64,000 bases of DNA, taken from the NCBI GenBank assembly GCA_020086605.1, contig JACBWW010000004.1:34102047-34166046 (forward strand), read 5' to 3'. The notes beneath the pieces are model-generated. The model did not search any database. It had not been told where the DNA came from and saw only the letters and a list, made by a program, of their open reading frames with translations. Origin of the DNA: Lanius collurio (lineage: Eukaryota; Chordata; Aves; Passeriformes; Laniidae). The position numbers and the translations under genes were made by a program. Of this stretch, positions 1-11,719 are shown piece after piece. How positions within the stretch are numbered: position 1 is the stretch's first letter; each line of letters starts with the position of its first letter.

Positions 1-3000
1 GTCTTACTGGAAAGCAACACAAAAACTAAAGATATCATGCTGCACACAAATTCTTAAAAATAACTGTACAGATTTAAAAAGTCCAGATCCAAAAAAGCTA
101 GAAGGATAACTGGAATAGACACATCAAAAAGCACAATATAATACAGGAATCCCTAAACTAAAAATCTTCTTTAACTAAATGCTAATAAATCCTGATCCAG
201 ATTCTGCAAACAGCCCCAGACACCCATGTTCACAAATTACTAGGTTCAGATGGTAAGCAGCATGGAGGAGAAGGACAGCTCAAAACAATACAGGCAACAA
301 AAAGTCTACCTTACAGGAGGAAACTGTAAATCTAGCAAAATTAAGAAAACAGTAGCTGAATTTCTATATGGATGTATTCAAGGAATTTGGACTACAACAA
401 CCCAAGAATAAACATATAAACAGAACATCAATGGAAGACCAGTCCAGCAGTTGGAATAAGCTGAAGTTTGAAAAGACTTAGAACATTAAGCTTTGGAATA
501 GCCTTTCGATAGCTGTAAAAGATAAACCACGTAAATAACTTGAGATCATGGTAATTTAAAGCAGGATAACCCAATCGCTCATGAGAAAGAACAAGATCCG
601 ACAACCTAGCAACATTTCAGTCCTATCAGAAGAACTAATGTTCCTTAAAGTACAACAGCAACAAGGAAATCAAGAGGTTTAACAAAATACTTTAAGTTTA
701 TGCCAATACTTTATACTTTATGCCATGGACAAGTTTACATATTGTAAAACAAATGGGGAGACAACTCCTACAACTGCAGTTACTGAAGGTCTAGTATTCA
801 CCTGACTGAAAAACCAAGTCATCTCCACTATGTAAAACCAAGTACATACCTTAAGACAGCTCATCTAAATGCACATGTATCCTAATTTATTCAACTAATA
901 TGGCTATAACAAACACTTCATACGTGAGCTCGAGTGCTGGAACTTGATGGTTTTCCCTCAGGGACTGTGCCTCATTTTTTCAGCTTCTTCTGACTCATGT
1001 CTTTATCCCATTTTAAAAGTAAACAAAGAAAAACTCAGGGCTCTAATGCCTTCACAGTACCCTGCTAACCTACTCAACATTTTTAAAAGCTGCATCCTCT
1101 TCAGAAAACACAGAATGTATCCTTCTGGAGTGGTGCTAAGATTCCAGTGTTACCTCAGGTCCTTTCAGGGGCTGAACTCTATCCTTTGTTCGAATTACCC
1201 TGAACACAGTAACTGCTCCACTAGCTGGTGACACATTCAGCGAAACCTCACACAGGCAAAGAAACTCAGAGTCTTCAAATGGAGAAACAGATGCAGTGCA
1301 GACATTGGAATTATCTTCATTCATTTTAGCAGGAAGCCTTTAACCTTTCTATTGGAACATGTGTTACACTTCAGTTTGTTTTGGTGCGAGGTTTTTGTGG
1401 GTTTTTTTCCTTTATGTTTTTGGTTTGTATAGGGTTTTTTTGTGATGGTGTTAAAGGAGCCTATTTTTCCTCTAATCTAGTAAAGATACCCACCACCTCC
1501 AAACATTTTGCTCAAATATAACTTGAACAATCACAGCATTTTCTTAAATACCATTACCAGATAAACCATTGATGTACCAACCATATTTAAAGCCACTCAT
1601 TAGCCATCTGACTAACAAAGTTTAAATTAAATGCAGCGGGTTTGAAAATACTTCTTGGTACTCAGCACAAATGAAACTTGCAGCTCACTGGATCAAACCT
1701 CTTCAGGTGAGGGGTGGACTGATTTAGTAACAGTGTCTATTACAAATAGCCACAACTATCACAACTGATAAACAGCTGACCACCTAAAGAGGGATTCGTA
1801 TTGTTCTTTTCCCTTCTTGTTGTTAGGTTTATTTTGTTTATTTGGTTTTGGGGGGAGGAAGGACAATTTGGTTGGTTGGTTTAATCAGGATGACCAAAGA
1901 TGTCCAACAGCTGCAAGATTAGCTGATGCCCTGAATGTGATCCAGAGCACCACAGAAAATGCTGAAAATGGAGAGTCAAGAAATTTTTCTGTAATTGGCA
2001 GCTTTCTTTCCTTAAGGGTTTTCTCCCTTCAGGGCATCTCAGGACAACATGCTGGGCTGTTTACAGTTTTGGAAAGAGCATTACACAGCCCAAACCCAAG
2101 CCTTTCACTTGCTCTGTACCAGACGTCCTCGAAAAAGCCTGAAGAATTCCCAGGATTACAGTAATGTAGGTTCACTTGTAACTGTCACTTTTACAGATGC
2201 TGAACCTCTTAAAAAGCCAAAGTGAAGCTGCAAATTTGTAATACTTCGTAGTGGTACGCGACCCCCTGAAAACACCAACAAAAAGGTAGGGAGAGAAAAG
2301 GAAAAAAAAAAGCACATTCAAACTGCCATACAGGAAAGATGTCAAATTATTTTATGTGTTATGCAATGGCTCACCATTTCAGTTAAAAACGTCAGCACTT
2401 TACAAAGATGATGGTCTCATCTCTTAATGTGCCCCTCCCCATCTTTGTTCCTATTAATTTTGTGGAGATTCTGGTACCACCACGCTGGGAGCACAGCTGG
2501 CTTTGATACAAAGCCAAATACTGCAATACTACCTCATGTTATTCCATTCTTCATGGGGGAAAAACATTATTCCATGTGGCCTTTAGCTCTCAGACTAATC
2601 TATCACAACTCCAAAAAACTTTGTGGTTATGTGATGAGCCCAACACTAAAAGCCTTTCCTAATGTACATGCACATAATCAGCATAAACAGCTCCATCAGT
2701 GTTTAAAAAGGAAAGAAAAAAAAATCGTTGCAATTAATAAATTATATTTACAACTGGCGATCTATCCAGAAGATACAAACGTCCAAAAAATTTCGGACAA
2801 TTTTGGTGCCCAACGAGCTCTCATGTGACTGATGAAGAAAGAGGCAATATAAAGTGAAATATTAAAGCTGTCCCTGACTTTGCAATCTGGGTTCCACAGA
2901 GAGAATGCATTTATAAAACTCCCTGTAAGAAACCAGAGAAAAAAAAGCACATGCCAGTAGTTTTGGTTTCCAAGTCCCTTTGTCAAGTTTTAAGACTTCC

Positions 3001-6000
3001 AGAACGTATTGACTGTAAAACAGCCATGATCCACATATCTGATGGGCTGGGGCAAGCAGTATACTTTGAATTATAAGAACATGCATGGGGAAAAAAGAGG
3101 ATTCAAAACACAACAAAAGCAAAACTGTGGTGAACAATGAGGCATGCCACTGTCCTGCAAAACCACAAGCAAACTTGCCTGTAGAAAAGAGGAAACAGAT
3201 TATTACACTGAATTCCCCCTGCTCTGGCCAGGGGCCTACCTATCTTGTAAGCCAGAATTACTTCTGTTTTCAAAATGTCAGTTCTTAAGCAGCGTGTCCA
3301 GCACTAACAATGCCTTTGCAGTTATTCCAAATTAAAGTGCAGCATCTCAGACTTTAACACCAATAACATACTAAAAATTTCAAGAGAACTGTTTATTGCA
3401 TTTAATACATGCTAGTAATTTAAATTTAATTTAATAAATATTAGCAATAATTTAGCATTCCCACTACTGTACATGTAGGTGGGTTCTCCAAGAGCAATAA
3501 GATCATCAGACAGGCATGAAAACAGTGTATGCAGCACTACAATCCATATGCTTTATCTTACTGACAGTGATCCTAACGAAGGCTGCAGTCACAAGACAGG
3601 CTATTTCCTCTAAGGATTTTCTACAAATCGGTTTCCCTTGTATTTTACACAGTTTAATTTTGAGCAAACTGCCTTATCAAGATGCTTTTCAGAAGCTCAA
3701 AAGAGCAAAAAGTGCCCACTGAAAACAGCCAAAGATCATCTTACCAAGGACTACAGACTACACAGCCCCTCCTTTTGCAGGCACTTCATTGATAAAACAA
3801 TAAAATCTGGAGATCTCCAAGAACAAACCAGATGCCTAGAACATAATTTGGAATATACATGAGCAATCACTCAGCTCCAAGGACTTTCTAGTTCCCTTCC
3901 TTGTTTACAATGTGTTACCCTCCCTTCTGCAATATGGAGATTATGATGCCATAATTTTCTAAATTGCATGAAACAATACCATGTAAGAAGCCCCAGAAAC
4001 ACTACACCAGATAGAAGACCTGAATTATACTTGAAGTTTTATTAAAAATACTGATGGAATCCATACCAAATGTCATGCCATTCCCTCTAAACCTTTTTGT
4101 GTCTCCACCTGAAAAACTGAGCAAAATTTTTTAAAACCAAAACTAAAAAGCTGATTTGCCCTCTTTGCACTGCATCACCTCGGTTTAACAAACAAGACAA
4201 CTCAAGGAGTCCTAGTTTGGTAAGTAATTGAACTATGTAGCACTGGCATTTCAACAATGCTATAACAACAACAAAATCAGTAAAAAATAGGTGACATGAG
4301 TCATATCCCAAATAGTTGCACGGATCAAAATGTAAGTGTTGGAAGACCGGGACTATGTTCATTATTAAATGACAGGGCCATATGAATTTGTGGCAATGTA
4401 TGTGATCAGCTACATGTTTAAATTTACTTCAAACAACATGATTTGTCTTCCCTTAACTCCATTTGTGGTAATTCCAGATGAGCCTTGAGACTGTTTGTAG
4501 AGGTATTAGCTCTTCTTGGATTTAAAACAAATAAAAAAAAAACCAAAAAAACCCACCCCAAAACAAAACAAAAAAAACCCAAACAAACAAACCCCCAAAC
4601 ACCAGAAAACACTTTGCACAGAGCAAACTTGAGGATACCTTGCAGTAATATCTAAATGAACAAAAAACTGAAAATAAAACTACACTGTACTAGAATATTT
4701 AAACATGGCTATCCCACAAACAAAAACAGTCTACAGAGGATAGCAAACAACTATCTTAAGCATGATTAACCAAAACAATGAAAAAAGTAAAACTAGAGCC
4801 CATTATTTTGTTCTGTTTCTACTTATATGTCCTTGATTAGTCTTAAAAAAAAAAACAAACTCGCTTCATTTAAGAATTTAGTTAGAACAGGAGTCAGTCT
4901 TCAACTAAGGGCTCCTAAACAGGAAGAATAAAAAACACTTACGAGAAGTGAAAGAAAGTTTATGATGCAACTATCCAACAGAATCCAAAACTAATACCAT
5001 GAAGGCACTTCCATTATATGGTCCTGGTTTTACTCTTCCAAGTTTTTAAATATTCCCCAAAGGATTACACTGTAAGATGAAGTTTTTCCTTGATTAAAGC
5101 CAGAGAGAGGTGGAAAGTAATTCAAAAGCACATTTTCTGCAGATGCAGTAGACACACTGCTCTAAATTGCATTCACTGCAATAAGTGTTTACACATAAAA
5201 CAGGATTCCTAAAGAAAAATAACTTGTCTTAGTGCTTCATGATTGAAAAATTCAATGCTGAGTTTTAAACTGCAACTACAGGCAGCTCAGGAAATTCAAT
5301 TACATTACAAAGATGTCAATAGTACTTTGTCATTTCAAGATCCTGTATGACTGCTACAAGGAGCTAATTGCCATTAGAATCTTAATTTGTCTTCCCAGTC
5401 TGGATTAAATGAGCTAAATGCACATAAAAGAACTTTTCAGTCAAAAGAAGTACATTAAAATGCTAGCTATTTACAGCAAAATGATGAAGACATGGAAGAG
5501 AAACTCCTTCTCCTATCAGCTCCTAAAGGTCAGAAAATGAATGGCAAATATAAAAAGGAAAGTAATAAAAATAAATGTAAGTAATCACCCATGTCTGGAG
5601 TCTGACAGTTTCATCTACCAATGAGAATACAGAGCACTTTCATAACTATTATTACAACTTCCACATAAACTTAATGAATTCTTGAGGAGATATCAGTTTC
5701 AATCCAGAAGATAGAAAGAGAATAAATATAATTTCACAAAGCTGTAAAAGATAAGTCAAACAGCAGAATTGAGATCTGGAAGATTAAGAGTTGGTTTCCA
5801 CAATTCCATATTCAAACCATAGAATCTTTTGATAAGTACCATACAAAGCAGGAAATGACAGACAGAGCGAAGAGGAAGCCAGAGCAATAGAGAGACAAAC
5901 AGAGCGATACAGAATTCAGATTAACCCCCTAAAAAATTATTCTCATTTAGATAGGAAGGTAAAGGAATTTTCAATTCAAAATCCCATTATTTACACTAAA

Positions 6001-7706
6001 AGTCGCATCAAGGTTCCTCAAGCTCAAGGGCCACAGCCAAGTGCCCGCGTGTGACATCACACATTCCACAGAAATGTGGGAGTGCCAACACTACAGAGCA
6101 GCAGAAGCAGCATCACATACCCCCAAGGAGAAGACCAAGTGTTTTATGAATTCAAGGCTGTGCTTAAGGCATACACACCTTATCCAAGTAATAAAGAAAA
6201 AGCATCTGGAAGCAAGGATATGTTTTAGAAAACACAGGTCATATAATTTCCTTCTCACATGGAAATATGGTAACAAGACCAAAAGCAAAAATGATCCACA
6301 CAGAAGCTGAAGTCTTCACACAAATATGTTTCAGAATTATAGAAGAGATGGGACACAACGAAGATTTAGACTATGAACAAAGAAGCACAGCCAGTTCTAA
6401 CACGACTGCCCTTCTTGGCCTTACACTGAGTCTGTGGGAGAAATACAAAGGGAGGGGAAAAGGGTCCAAAACATGAGTCAGAGACTCCTCTCAGCAATTC
6501 TATGCTGCTCAAGGTGGAGAATTAGTAATACACACCAGGAAGAAGGAAGCAGGAATCACTCCGCAAGGACAACCCAAATCACCTCACTGAGAATATCTGC
6601 AGTGGAGCTGTGCAAGCACACAGATTAAGATGATGCTCTCCACACTCAAGCCTGACACCTCATCATCCTGTTCAGCAAACAGCTGCCAGACAACAATCCC
6701 AGTCAGAATTCCTAACAACCAACTAAGTCCTGAGATGCAGACAAGCAGTGCTTCCTCTTGTGAAAGAAAGCAGGTCTCCTCTTGTTTCAAGCAACCCAAT
6801 CAATGGGTCTTTCATCAGGCAACTACTACATCCTGTAATAACCTTCCAGTAAAATATTTCTAATATTAATCCTCTTCCACTGCATATCACACTGTCATTC
6901 ACTTTTGTAGACCAAAATTCTTCTGTCCTTGACTTACTAATATTTTGTTTCGATCACCCTCCTTGCAAGGATAGCACAGGGCTACTAATACAAAACACAC
7001 AAGGTAACTATTACCATGCACTATGCCCTTTATCAGGTCCCCAGAAACTCAATAGAGGGATTAAAAGTACCTTAGTGCTGTTTGCAGTAGTAGTACTAGT
7101 AAGTATTCACATGAACAATAACTGTGCAAGACCCATGAGTTCAGTCAGCTTGCTAACCACGGCATAATAGATACTACCATTTCTTTCCAGAAGTTTCTTT
7201 AAAAAATAATTATTTGAATGCCAAACTTCTGGCAGAGGGACAGCAGCAGACAGGCTCATTGCTTGCCTTCTTTAGAACTGGTGGTTACAGCTGCATAAAA
7301 GTTAGAAGTGCTGCTCAGAAAATGGAAAACTAGGAAACAACAAGAATCCAGAGGGTCAGTTATGACTCAGAAAAGGGCAAAAGAAAGAAAACTGAGAAGA
7401 AGCTGTCAGCAAAGTAAATATTCAGCAGAAACTGCCCAGCAACTCAATCTGAAAAGGCATGTCCAGATATTTGGATCCAAATACATTCTTCATTCCAAGT
7501 ATTAGGAAAAAAATATAAATGCTAGTGGACTGCCCTACTCATTTAGAGCCACATTGCCACAAATAACACCCTTATTTCTGACCATCAAAATACAAATGGA
7601 CCAACTTTTTAAAAAAAATTACCCAGAGAAGCATCAATTTTGGACTCCAGAACTGGCATGCAGGCTACACTGAAGAGTAATGAATGTTAGGAAATGTATT
7701 ACAGCA
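1..7706. other. non-coding, probable AMBRA1 intron 1
   Basis: The stretch is AT-rich and has only short, unrelated open frames. I recognised no exon of a known protein on either strand. Because AMBRA1 lies next to HARBI1 on the same strand in other vertebrates, and a GC-rich promoter-like block follows at 7.7-8.3 kb, this is most simply the long first intron of AMBRA1, transcribed on the minus strand. The only visible structure is short simple-sequence tracts, for example A/C-rich at 4521-4610 and T/G-rich near 1380-1440 and 1805-1865. The gene assignment is inference from synteny, not from a coding match. Confidence 0.45.
4521..4610. repeat. A/C-rich low-complexity tract
   Basis: About 90 bases consist almost only of A and C in runs such as AAAAC and AAACAAAC. 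Similar tracts recur in this window, in both orientations, near 17631-17680, 19559-19600 and 40721-40780. It is simple sequence, possibly a decayed retroelement tail. Confidence 0.75.
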
Positions 7707-8088
7707 NNNNNNNNNNNNNNNNNNNNNNNNNNNNNNNNNNNNNNNNNNNNNNNNNNNNNNNNNNNNNNNNNNNNNNNNNNNNNNNNNNNNNNNNNNNNNN
7801 NNNNNNNNNNNNNNNNNNNNNNNNNNNNNNNNNNNNNNNNNNNNNNNNNNNNNNNNNNNNNNNNNNNNNNNNNNNNNNNNNNNNNNNNNNNNNNNNNNNN
7901 NNNNNNNNNNNNNNNNNNNNNNNNNNNNNNNNNNNNNNNNNNNNNNNNNNNNNNNNNNNNNNNNNNNNNNNNNNNNNNNNNNNNNNNNNNNNNNNNNNNN
8001 NNNNNNNNNNNNNNNNNNNNNNNNNNNNNNNNNNNNNNNNNNNNNNNNNNNNNNNNNNNNNNNNNNNNNNNNNNNNNNNNNNNNNNNN
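7707..8088. other. assembly gap (382 N)
   Basis: This is a run of 382 undetermined bases. The right flank is extremely GC-rich, so the gap probably lies in a CpG island that was hard to sequence. Open frames crossing it are artefacts of the N run. The AMBRA1 first exon and its splice donor, if here, would be partly or wholly inside it. Confidence 0.95.
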
Positions 8089-8332
8089 ATGAGGGCGGCC
8101 CCGGGGTCGGTCGTCGCCGCCGCCGCGCCGAGCTCCGGCCAGGCGGGCCAGCCGAGCGCCGAGCGGGGCCCAACGGCGGCGGCGCCGAGCGCGGGACCAA
8201 GGCCCGAGCAGCCGAGGCTAGAACGCCGCCAGGCAGCGCCAGCCGAGCGACGAGGTCTTCCAACGCCGCCCGGGGGCGACGGAGAGCAGGCAAGAGCAGC
8301 CGAGCCCCGAGAACTGCAGGGCAGCACCCCTG
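8089..8332 (-). promoter_or_regulatory. GC-rich CpG island, probable AMBRA1 promoter/first exon
   Basis: About 240 bases are dominated by GCC/GGC and CpG, in sharp contrast to the AT-rich flanks. It lies downstream of HARBI1, where the AMBRA1 5' end is found in other vertebrates, and AMBRA1 would be read leftwards from here. The AMBRA1 initiator exon is not visible, so this part would be promoter and non-coding first exon only. The open frames through it on both strands are a by-product of GC composition. The assignment is by synteny. Confidence 0.5.
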
Positions 8333-8482
8333 CCCAGAATTTTAAAACTGCATAATTTAGCTTGGAGAGGTGTGGGATACGGAAGAAATGCTCTTAACAG
8401 AATTAATGTAAACTAATATGTACAATAGTCAGACTATATAAGACAGATTGGAAGTTATTATTCTAAACTTCCAAGATAAGGG
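8333..8482 (+). repeat. left part of duplicated segment, copy A
   Basis: This segment aligns along about 150 bases with 11982-12132 in the same orientation. Shared words include TTAACAGAAT, CAGATTGGAAGTTA and CCAAGATAAGGG. The homology resumes at about 8847-8885, after the LTR. The LTR therefore split an older sequence that also exists in HARBI1's intron. It may be a local duplication or two copies of an interspersed repeat that I do not recognise. Confidence 0.8.
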
Positions 8483-8487
8483 CTTGA

Positions 8488-8840
8488 TGGGAAAAAATTA
8501 GTTTAATGTGTTCACAAACGCCCAGGTGTGAAAGAGCCGACCCGGGGCTCGAACAATGGCTGGGCACGCCTCCAGGTTGTGCAGAAACCGCGCAGTTTGA
8601 AACCCTGAATTTTAGGGGAAATATGTAGCAGGCGGATCGCAAAGGGTGTACCTTCCTAATACCTCAGCCAATGGCGAAAGGAAGAGGGCAACACGCACTC
8701 GGGAGTTTGGGATAAAAGGAGGCTGCGTCCTCCAGAATCTTGCGAGACCCTACTGGCGTATGGCCCAGTGGACTCTCTCCCTTTATTCAAATAAAGTTGC
8801 AGGACTTCTCTGTCTCCTTTGTGGACACTGGCTTTTCACA
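8488..8840 (+). mobile_element. solo LTR of an endogenous retrovirus
   Basis: The 353-base element starts TGGGAAAA and ends TTTTCACA, which are imperfect inverted termini with TG...CA ends. CTTGA flanks it on both sides (8483-8487 and 8842-8846), a 5-base target duplication, or 6 bases with one mismatch. Inside are a TATA-like ATAAAAG (8712-8718) and a poly(A) signal AATAAA (8790-8795) in the order expected of U3-R on the plus strand. The related sequence at 12.1 kb lacks this block and serves as an empty site. No internal retroviral genes adjoin it, so it is a solo LTR. Five-base duplications are typical of ERVL-like and six-base ones of ERVK-like elements; the family is undecided. Confidence 0.8.
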
Positions 8841-8842
8841 TC

Positions 8843-8885
8843 TTGATTTTGTGCATAAACCAAATCACAAATCTCAAAGTCATTT
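8843..8885 (+). repeat. right part of duplicated segment, copy A
   Basis: After the LTR the homology to the HARBI1-intron copy resumes, with shared words such as AAATCTCAAAG and ATTTGCAG (compare 12133-12175). Beyond about 8885 the two copies no longer match. Confidence 0.75.
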
Positions 8886-11342
8886 GCAGAAAATATTTTT
8901 TTTTCACTGTTTTTTTCAGCCTGGAAAAGAGAAGGCTTCCGGATGACCTAATTTCAGCCTTCTGGTACTTGAAAGGAACTTAGAGGAAAAATGGGGTAAG
9001 ACTATTTACAAGTGCATGTAGTGACAATGATGCCATGAAGATTTTTTGTCTTTTCTTTTATACCCCTTTAATGCCTTTTTGCAGCTTTTGTTCCTGGTGC
9101 TTTTGCCTACATTCTTGGACTTATTGGTCAAGCTAGGAGACTAAATATTTTAGAAGCCAAAGGGGAATGGCTTTAAAATGAAAGAGAGTAGGTTTAGATT
9201 AGGTATTCGAAAATATTTTTTACTGTGGGTAGTGAGGCATGGGAATAAGTTGCCCAGAAGAAACTGTGAATGCCCTATCCCTGAAGTGTTCAAGGCCAGG
9301 TTTGATAGAGAGAGCTCTGAGCAACCTGACCCCATGAGGGAAAAGAAAAAAGTCTAGGTGAATTGTTTTGAAGGAAGCTGCTTAGGAGTACGTGAGGCAA
9401 GCTGCTCCCTGCACTTCCTGAGTGAAGAAAAGTGTACTGACATCTGACTCAGGCAAGAATAATGTTCAGTGGATTGGTTTTGTCTGGTGTGGCTGGATGC
9501 AGTTTTTGCCCAAACTGACAAGCAGTGAGATCACTTTTGAAATTAAACTCTACCGCAGGTGACAGTGGATGAAAGAAGACAAAACTGAGCAGCAGATGTG
9601 TTCCAGGAAGTGCCTTCACTCCGAGTTCGCTCTGGCCTCAGCACACGCTGGGAAGAGCTATTCATAGCGTAAATTGAGAAACTCCAGCTCGTCATTAAGT
9701 GACAATGTTTGTACCTACACATGTCCAAGTCTCACTTGACCTTGCCACCACCCACACAGCTCATTCAGTGTCTGCTGGTGTTTTGGTCTAGTGAACAGTA
9801 TTTTTAGCACAGACCGTCAGATGTGATTATGAGTTATCAGGCACCATATACGGCAGCAACTCTTACCTTAAAAATGTTCCTTTAGAAAACAATGCTTGTC
9901 TGCTTTTTCTGAAGTAAAAGGAGCAGGAGTTTTGCTGCAGTGACCAATAGTAGTTCTTATATGATACCTCATGTGCAAAGAAAACTGAATTACATCTCAG
10001 ATCTTTGGACATAACATTTCACAGCTCCTATCGAGGCTTCTGAAAATGTTTTGCTTACATGTCATCAAGCATGCTCAGTTTTCTGTGAGATGCTAAGTGC
10101 TTACTGCCACTGCAAACCTGGCAGACTGTATCTAACCCTTCATCTCCATCCTGCACTTTGAAATGTGTCCCATACTCTTGTAGCCTTCAAATGTGAGGCA
10201 TGATCCAAGCTCACTTCCTCTAAAAGGACAGACTCATAATGTCAGGTGGCTGCACTGCACTGTAACAAGTAGTTAAAATTTTGTAGTTTTCTGCATTCCC
10301 TACCACTTTTGTTCCACTTACTGCCCAGTAAACAATAAAATCTAAGAAACAAAATTTTCTTAGACTGCTGTCATGAGATCCTTGGAAACACTTGAGCCTT
10401 CCATAAAGAGAACACTTCCAGGAAATTGCCCAGCCTCGTGCCAGAAACAACTACGTGCATCAGTCATCTTGTTCCACTGAAGAGGTAGATTGCCAGCAGT
10501 GCTAGAGCAGCCTTTCCACACCTCTGCTTTGACCTAAATGGAGAACTTCTGCAATCAGTTCAACTTTTGTGATGCAGTCAGTCCTTGGTATTTCTTTCAT
10601 AGCAGCCAACAAGATGACCAGTTTCCTGCAGCAGCAGGTGTGTCCAGTGAAAACCAGACTCACCTTCACTAGCCAACTTCCTCATATCTGTTAAGTACCT
10701 GACAGAGTCAACCATAGCTAAATATCTTCTCCAGCCTTTTTGGGAAAGGAGGAACATTCAACCCTTCTAGATATGTGCAAGCACTAGTGTGTGCCCAAAC
10801 CCCTCCCAGAACACAGCTGCCAGCTTTCAGAGAAATCACTGGGGTTTGTGAGATGTGCAAAACAGCAAAACGGTGTTGAGCAAGAATTTATATCTGCAAA
10901 CAAAAAGATGAATGTTTGCTTTGCTGCTCATGGATTCATAGTAGACAGGAGCTCATGAGAAAGTTTAATTTGTGCAAAATACTGTTTAAAAATCAGGCAT
11001 AAGGATTTTGAGTTACACAGTAAAACAGTGCAAGGTTTACAAATTTTCCATCATTATAAAAGACAATTTCCCCAATTTTCCCACTGGTGTGGCTTTAGTC
11101 ATTGTTCTCTAAGTCAAGCAAAAGGGGAGTCTCTAAGCACCACAACAGCAAACATGTAGCAATCAAACTGAATCTCTGGAGAGATGGAGAGAAATTCAGA
11201 AATTCGCCTGAAAGGAAGGGAGTAAATTTCTTCTTGTCTCACATCTGCTTAAGTCTTTCCAGGCTTAAAGAAGAGGAAAGGGCATATTTGCTCTGGACAA
11301 CCTCCCAGATGAACTGTTAGAAGCCGTCTCTCTGTCACACCA
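8886..11342. other. intergenic region between probable AMBRA1 5' end and HARBI1
   Basis: No coding exon is recognisable. The region contains the CR1 fragment at about 9165-9345 and probably the HARBI1 3' UTR at its right end. A possible ATTAAA poly(A) signal for HARBI1 on the minus strand lies at 10974-10979, about 370 bases past the stop codon; it is unproven. Confidence 0.6.
9165..9345 (+). mobile_element. CR1-type LINE fragment
   Basis: The sequence resembles the 3' part of avian CR1 in sense orientation: a stretch about gaining and losing tokens such as GTTGCCCAGA, CCTATCCCTGAAGTGTTCAAGG-like wording and a GAGCAACCTG ending. It is short and 5'-truncated, with many differences from the family sequence as remembered, so it is old. 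No coding capacity remains. Confidence 0.75.
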
Positions 11343-11719
11343 TTAGCTAAAATGAGTAAGCAGAAGTTCCTGGCGAACACGACAGGCTTCTGAGTCCACT
11401 GATTCCATTTGCTCATACTCTTCTTCCGGTTGTTCCACATGTCCTGTGGCTGGTGAAGACCATACGTCCAGTCCATGTTCCAGGGAGATGTTATGAAGCA
11501 CACAGCAGGCCAGAATGATGTGGCTGGACTTCTCTGGAGAGTACTGCAGGGTGCCTTTGGAGCCATCGAGGCAGCGGAAGCGCGACCGAATGGTTCTGAA
11601 CGTCCGCTCAATGACGTTGTGAGTGGCGGAATGGGCCATGTTGTAGCGGTACTCTGCAGGGGTCTCGGGGATGTGCAGAGGGGTCATCAACCACGTCCGG
11701 AGCAAGAAGGAGCTGTCAC
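11343..11719 (-). CDS. HARBI1: HARBI1 coding exon 2 (C-terminal part, stop)
   Basis: The acceptor ends CTAACAG at 11720 and restores the frame as G-DSSFLL. The exon encodes residues 225-348, ends with LLLTHFS and a TAA stop at 11343-11345, and carries the presumed third acidic residue E261. Confidence 0.95.

Noticed and set aside
5850..5920. Purine-rich stretch with repeated CAGAGCRA words
   Set aside because: The units are too irregular to call a tandem repeat.
7634..8355. Open frames of about 220 codons on both strands across 7.6-8.35 kb
   Set aside because: Most of each frame is the N gap, which contains no stop by construction, and the rest is GC-rich promoter sequence.
8507..8840. Alternative LTR start at TGTGTTCAC (8507)
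   Set aside because: It would pair TGTG with the terminal CACA, but no flanking target duplication fits, whereas the 8488 start gives CTTGA on both sides and agrees with the empty-site copy.
8646..8846. 66-codon frame inside the LTR
   Set aside because: LTRs are regulatory and this frame has no retroviral domain; it is a chance frame.
11249..11611. 120-codon minus-strand frame overlapping HARBI1 exon 2
   Set aside because: It is an out-of-frame shadow of the HARBI1 exon and matches no family.
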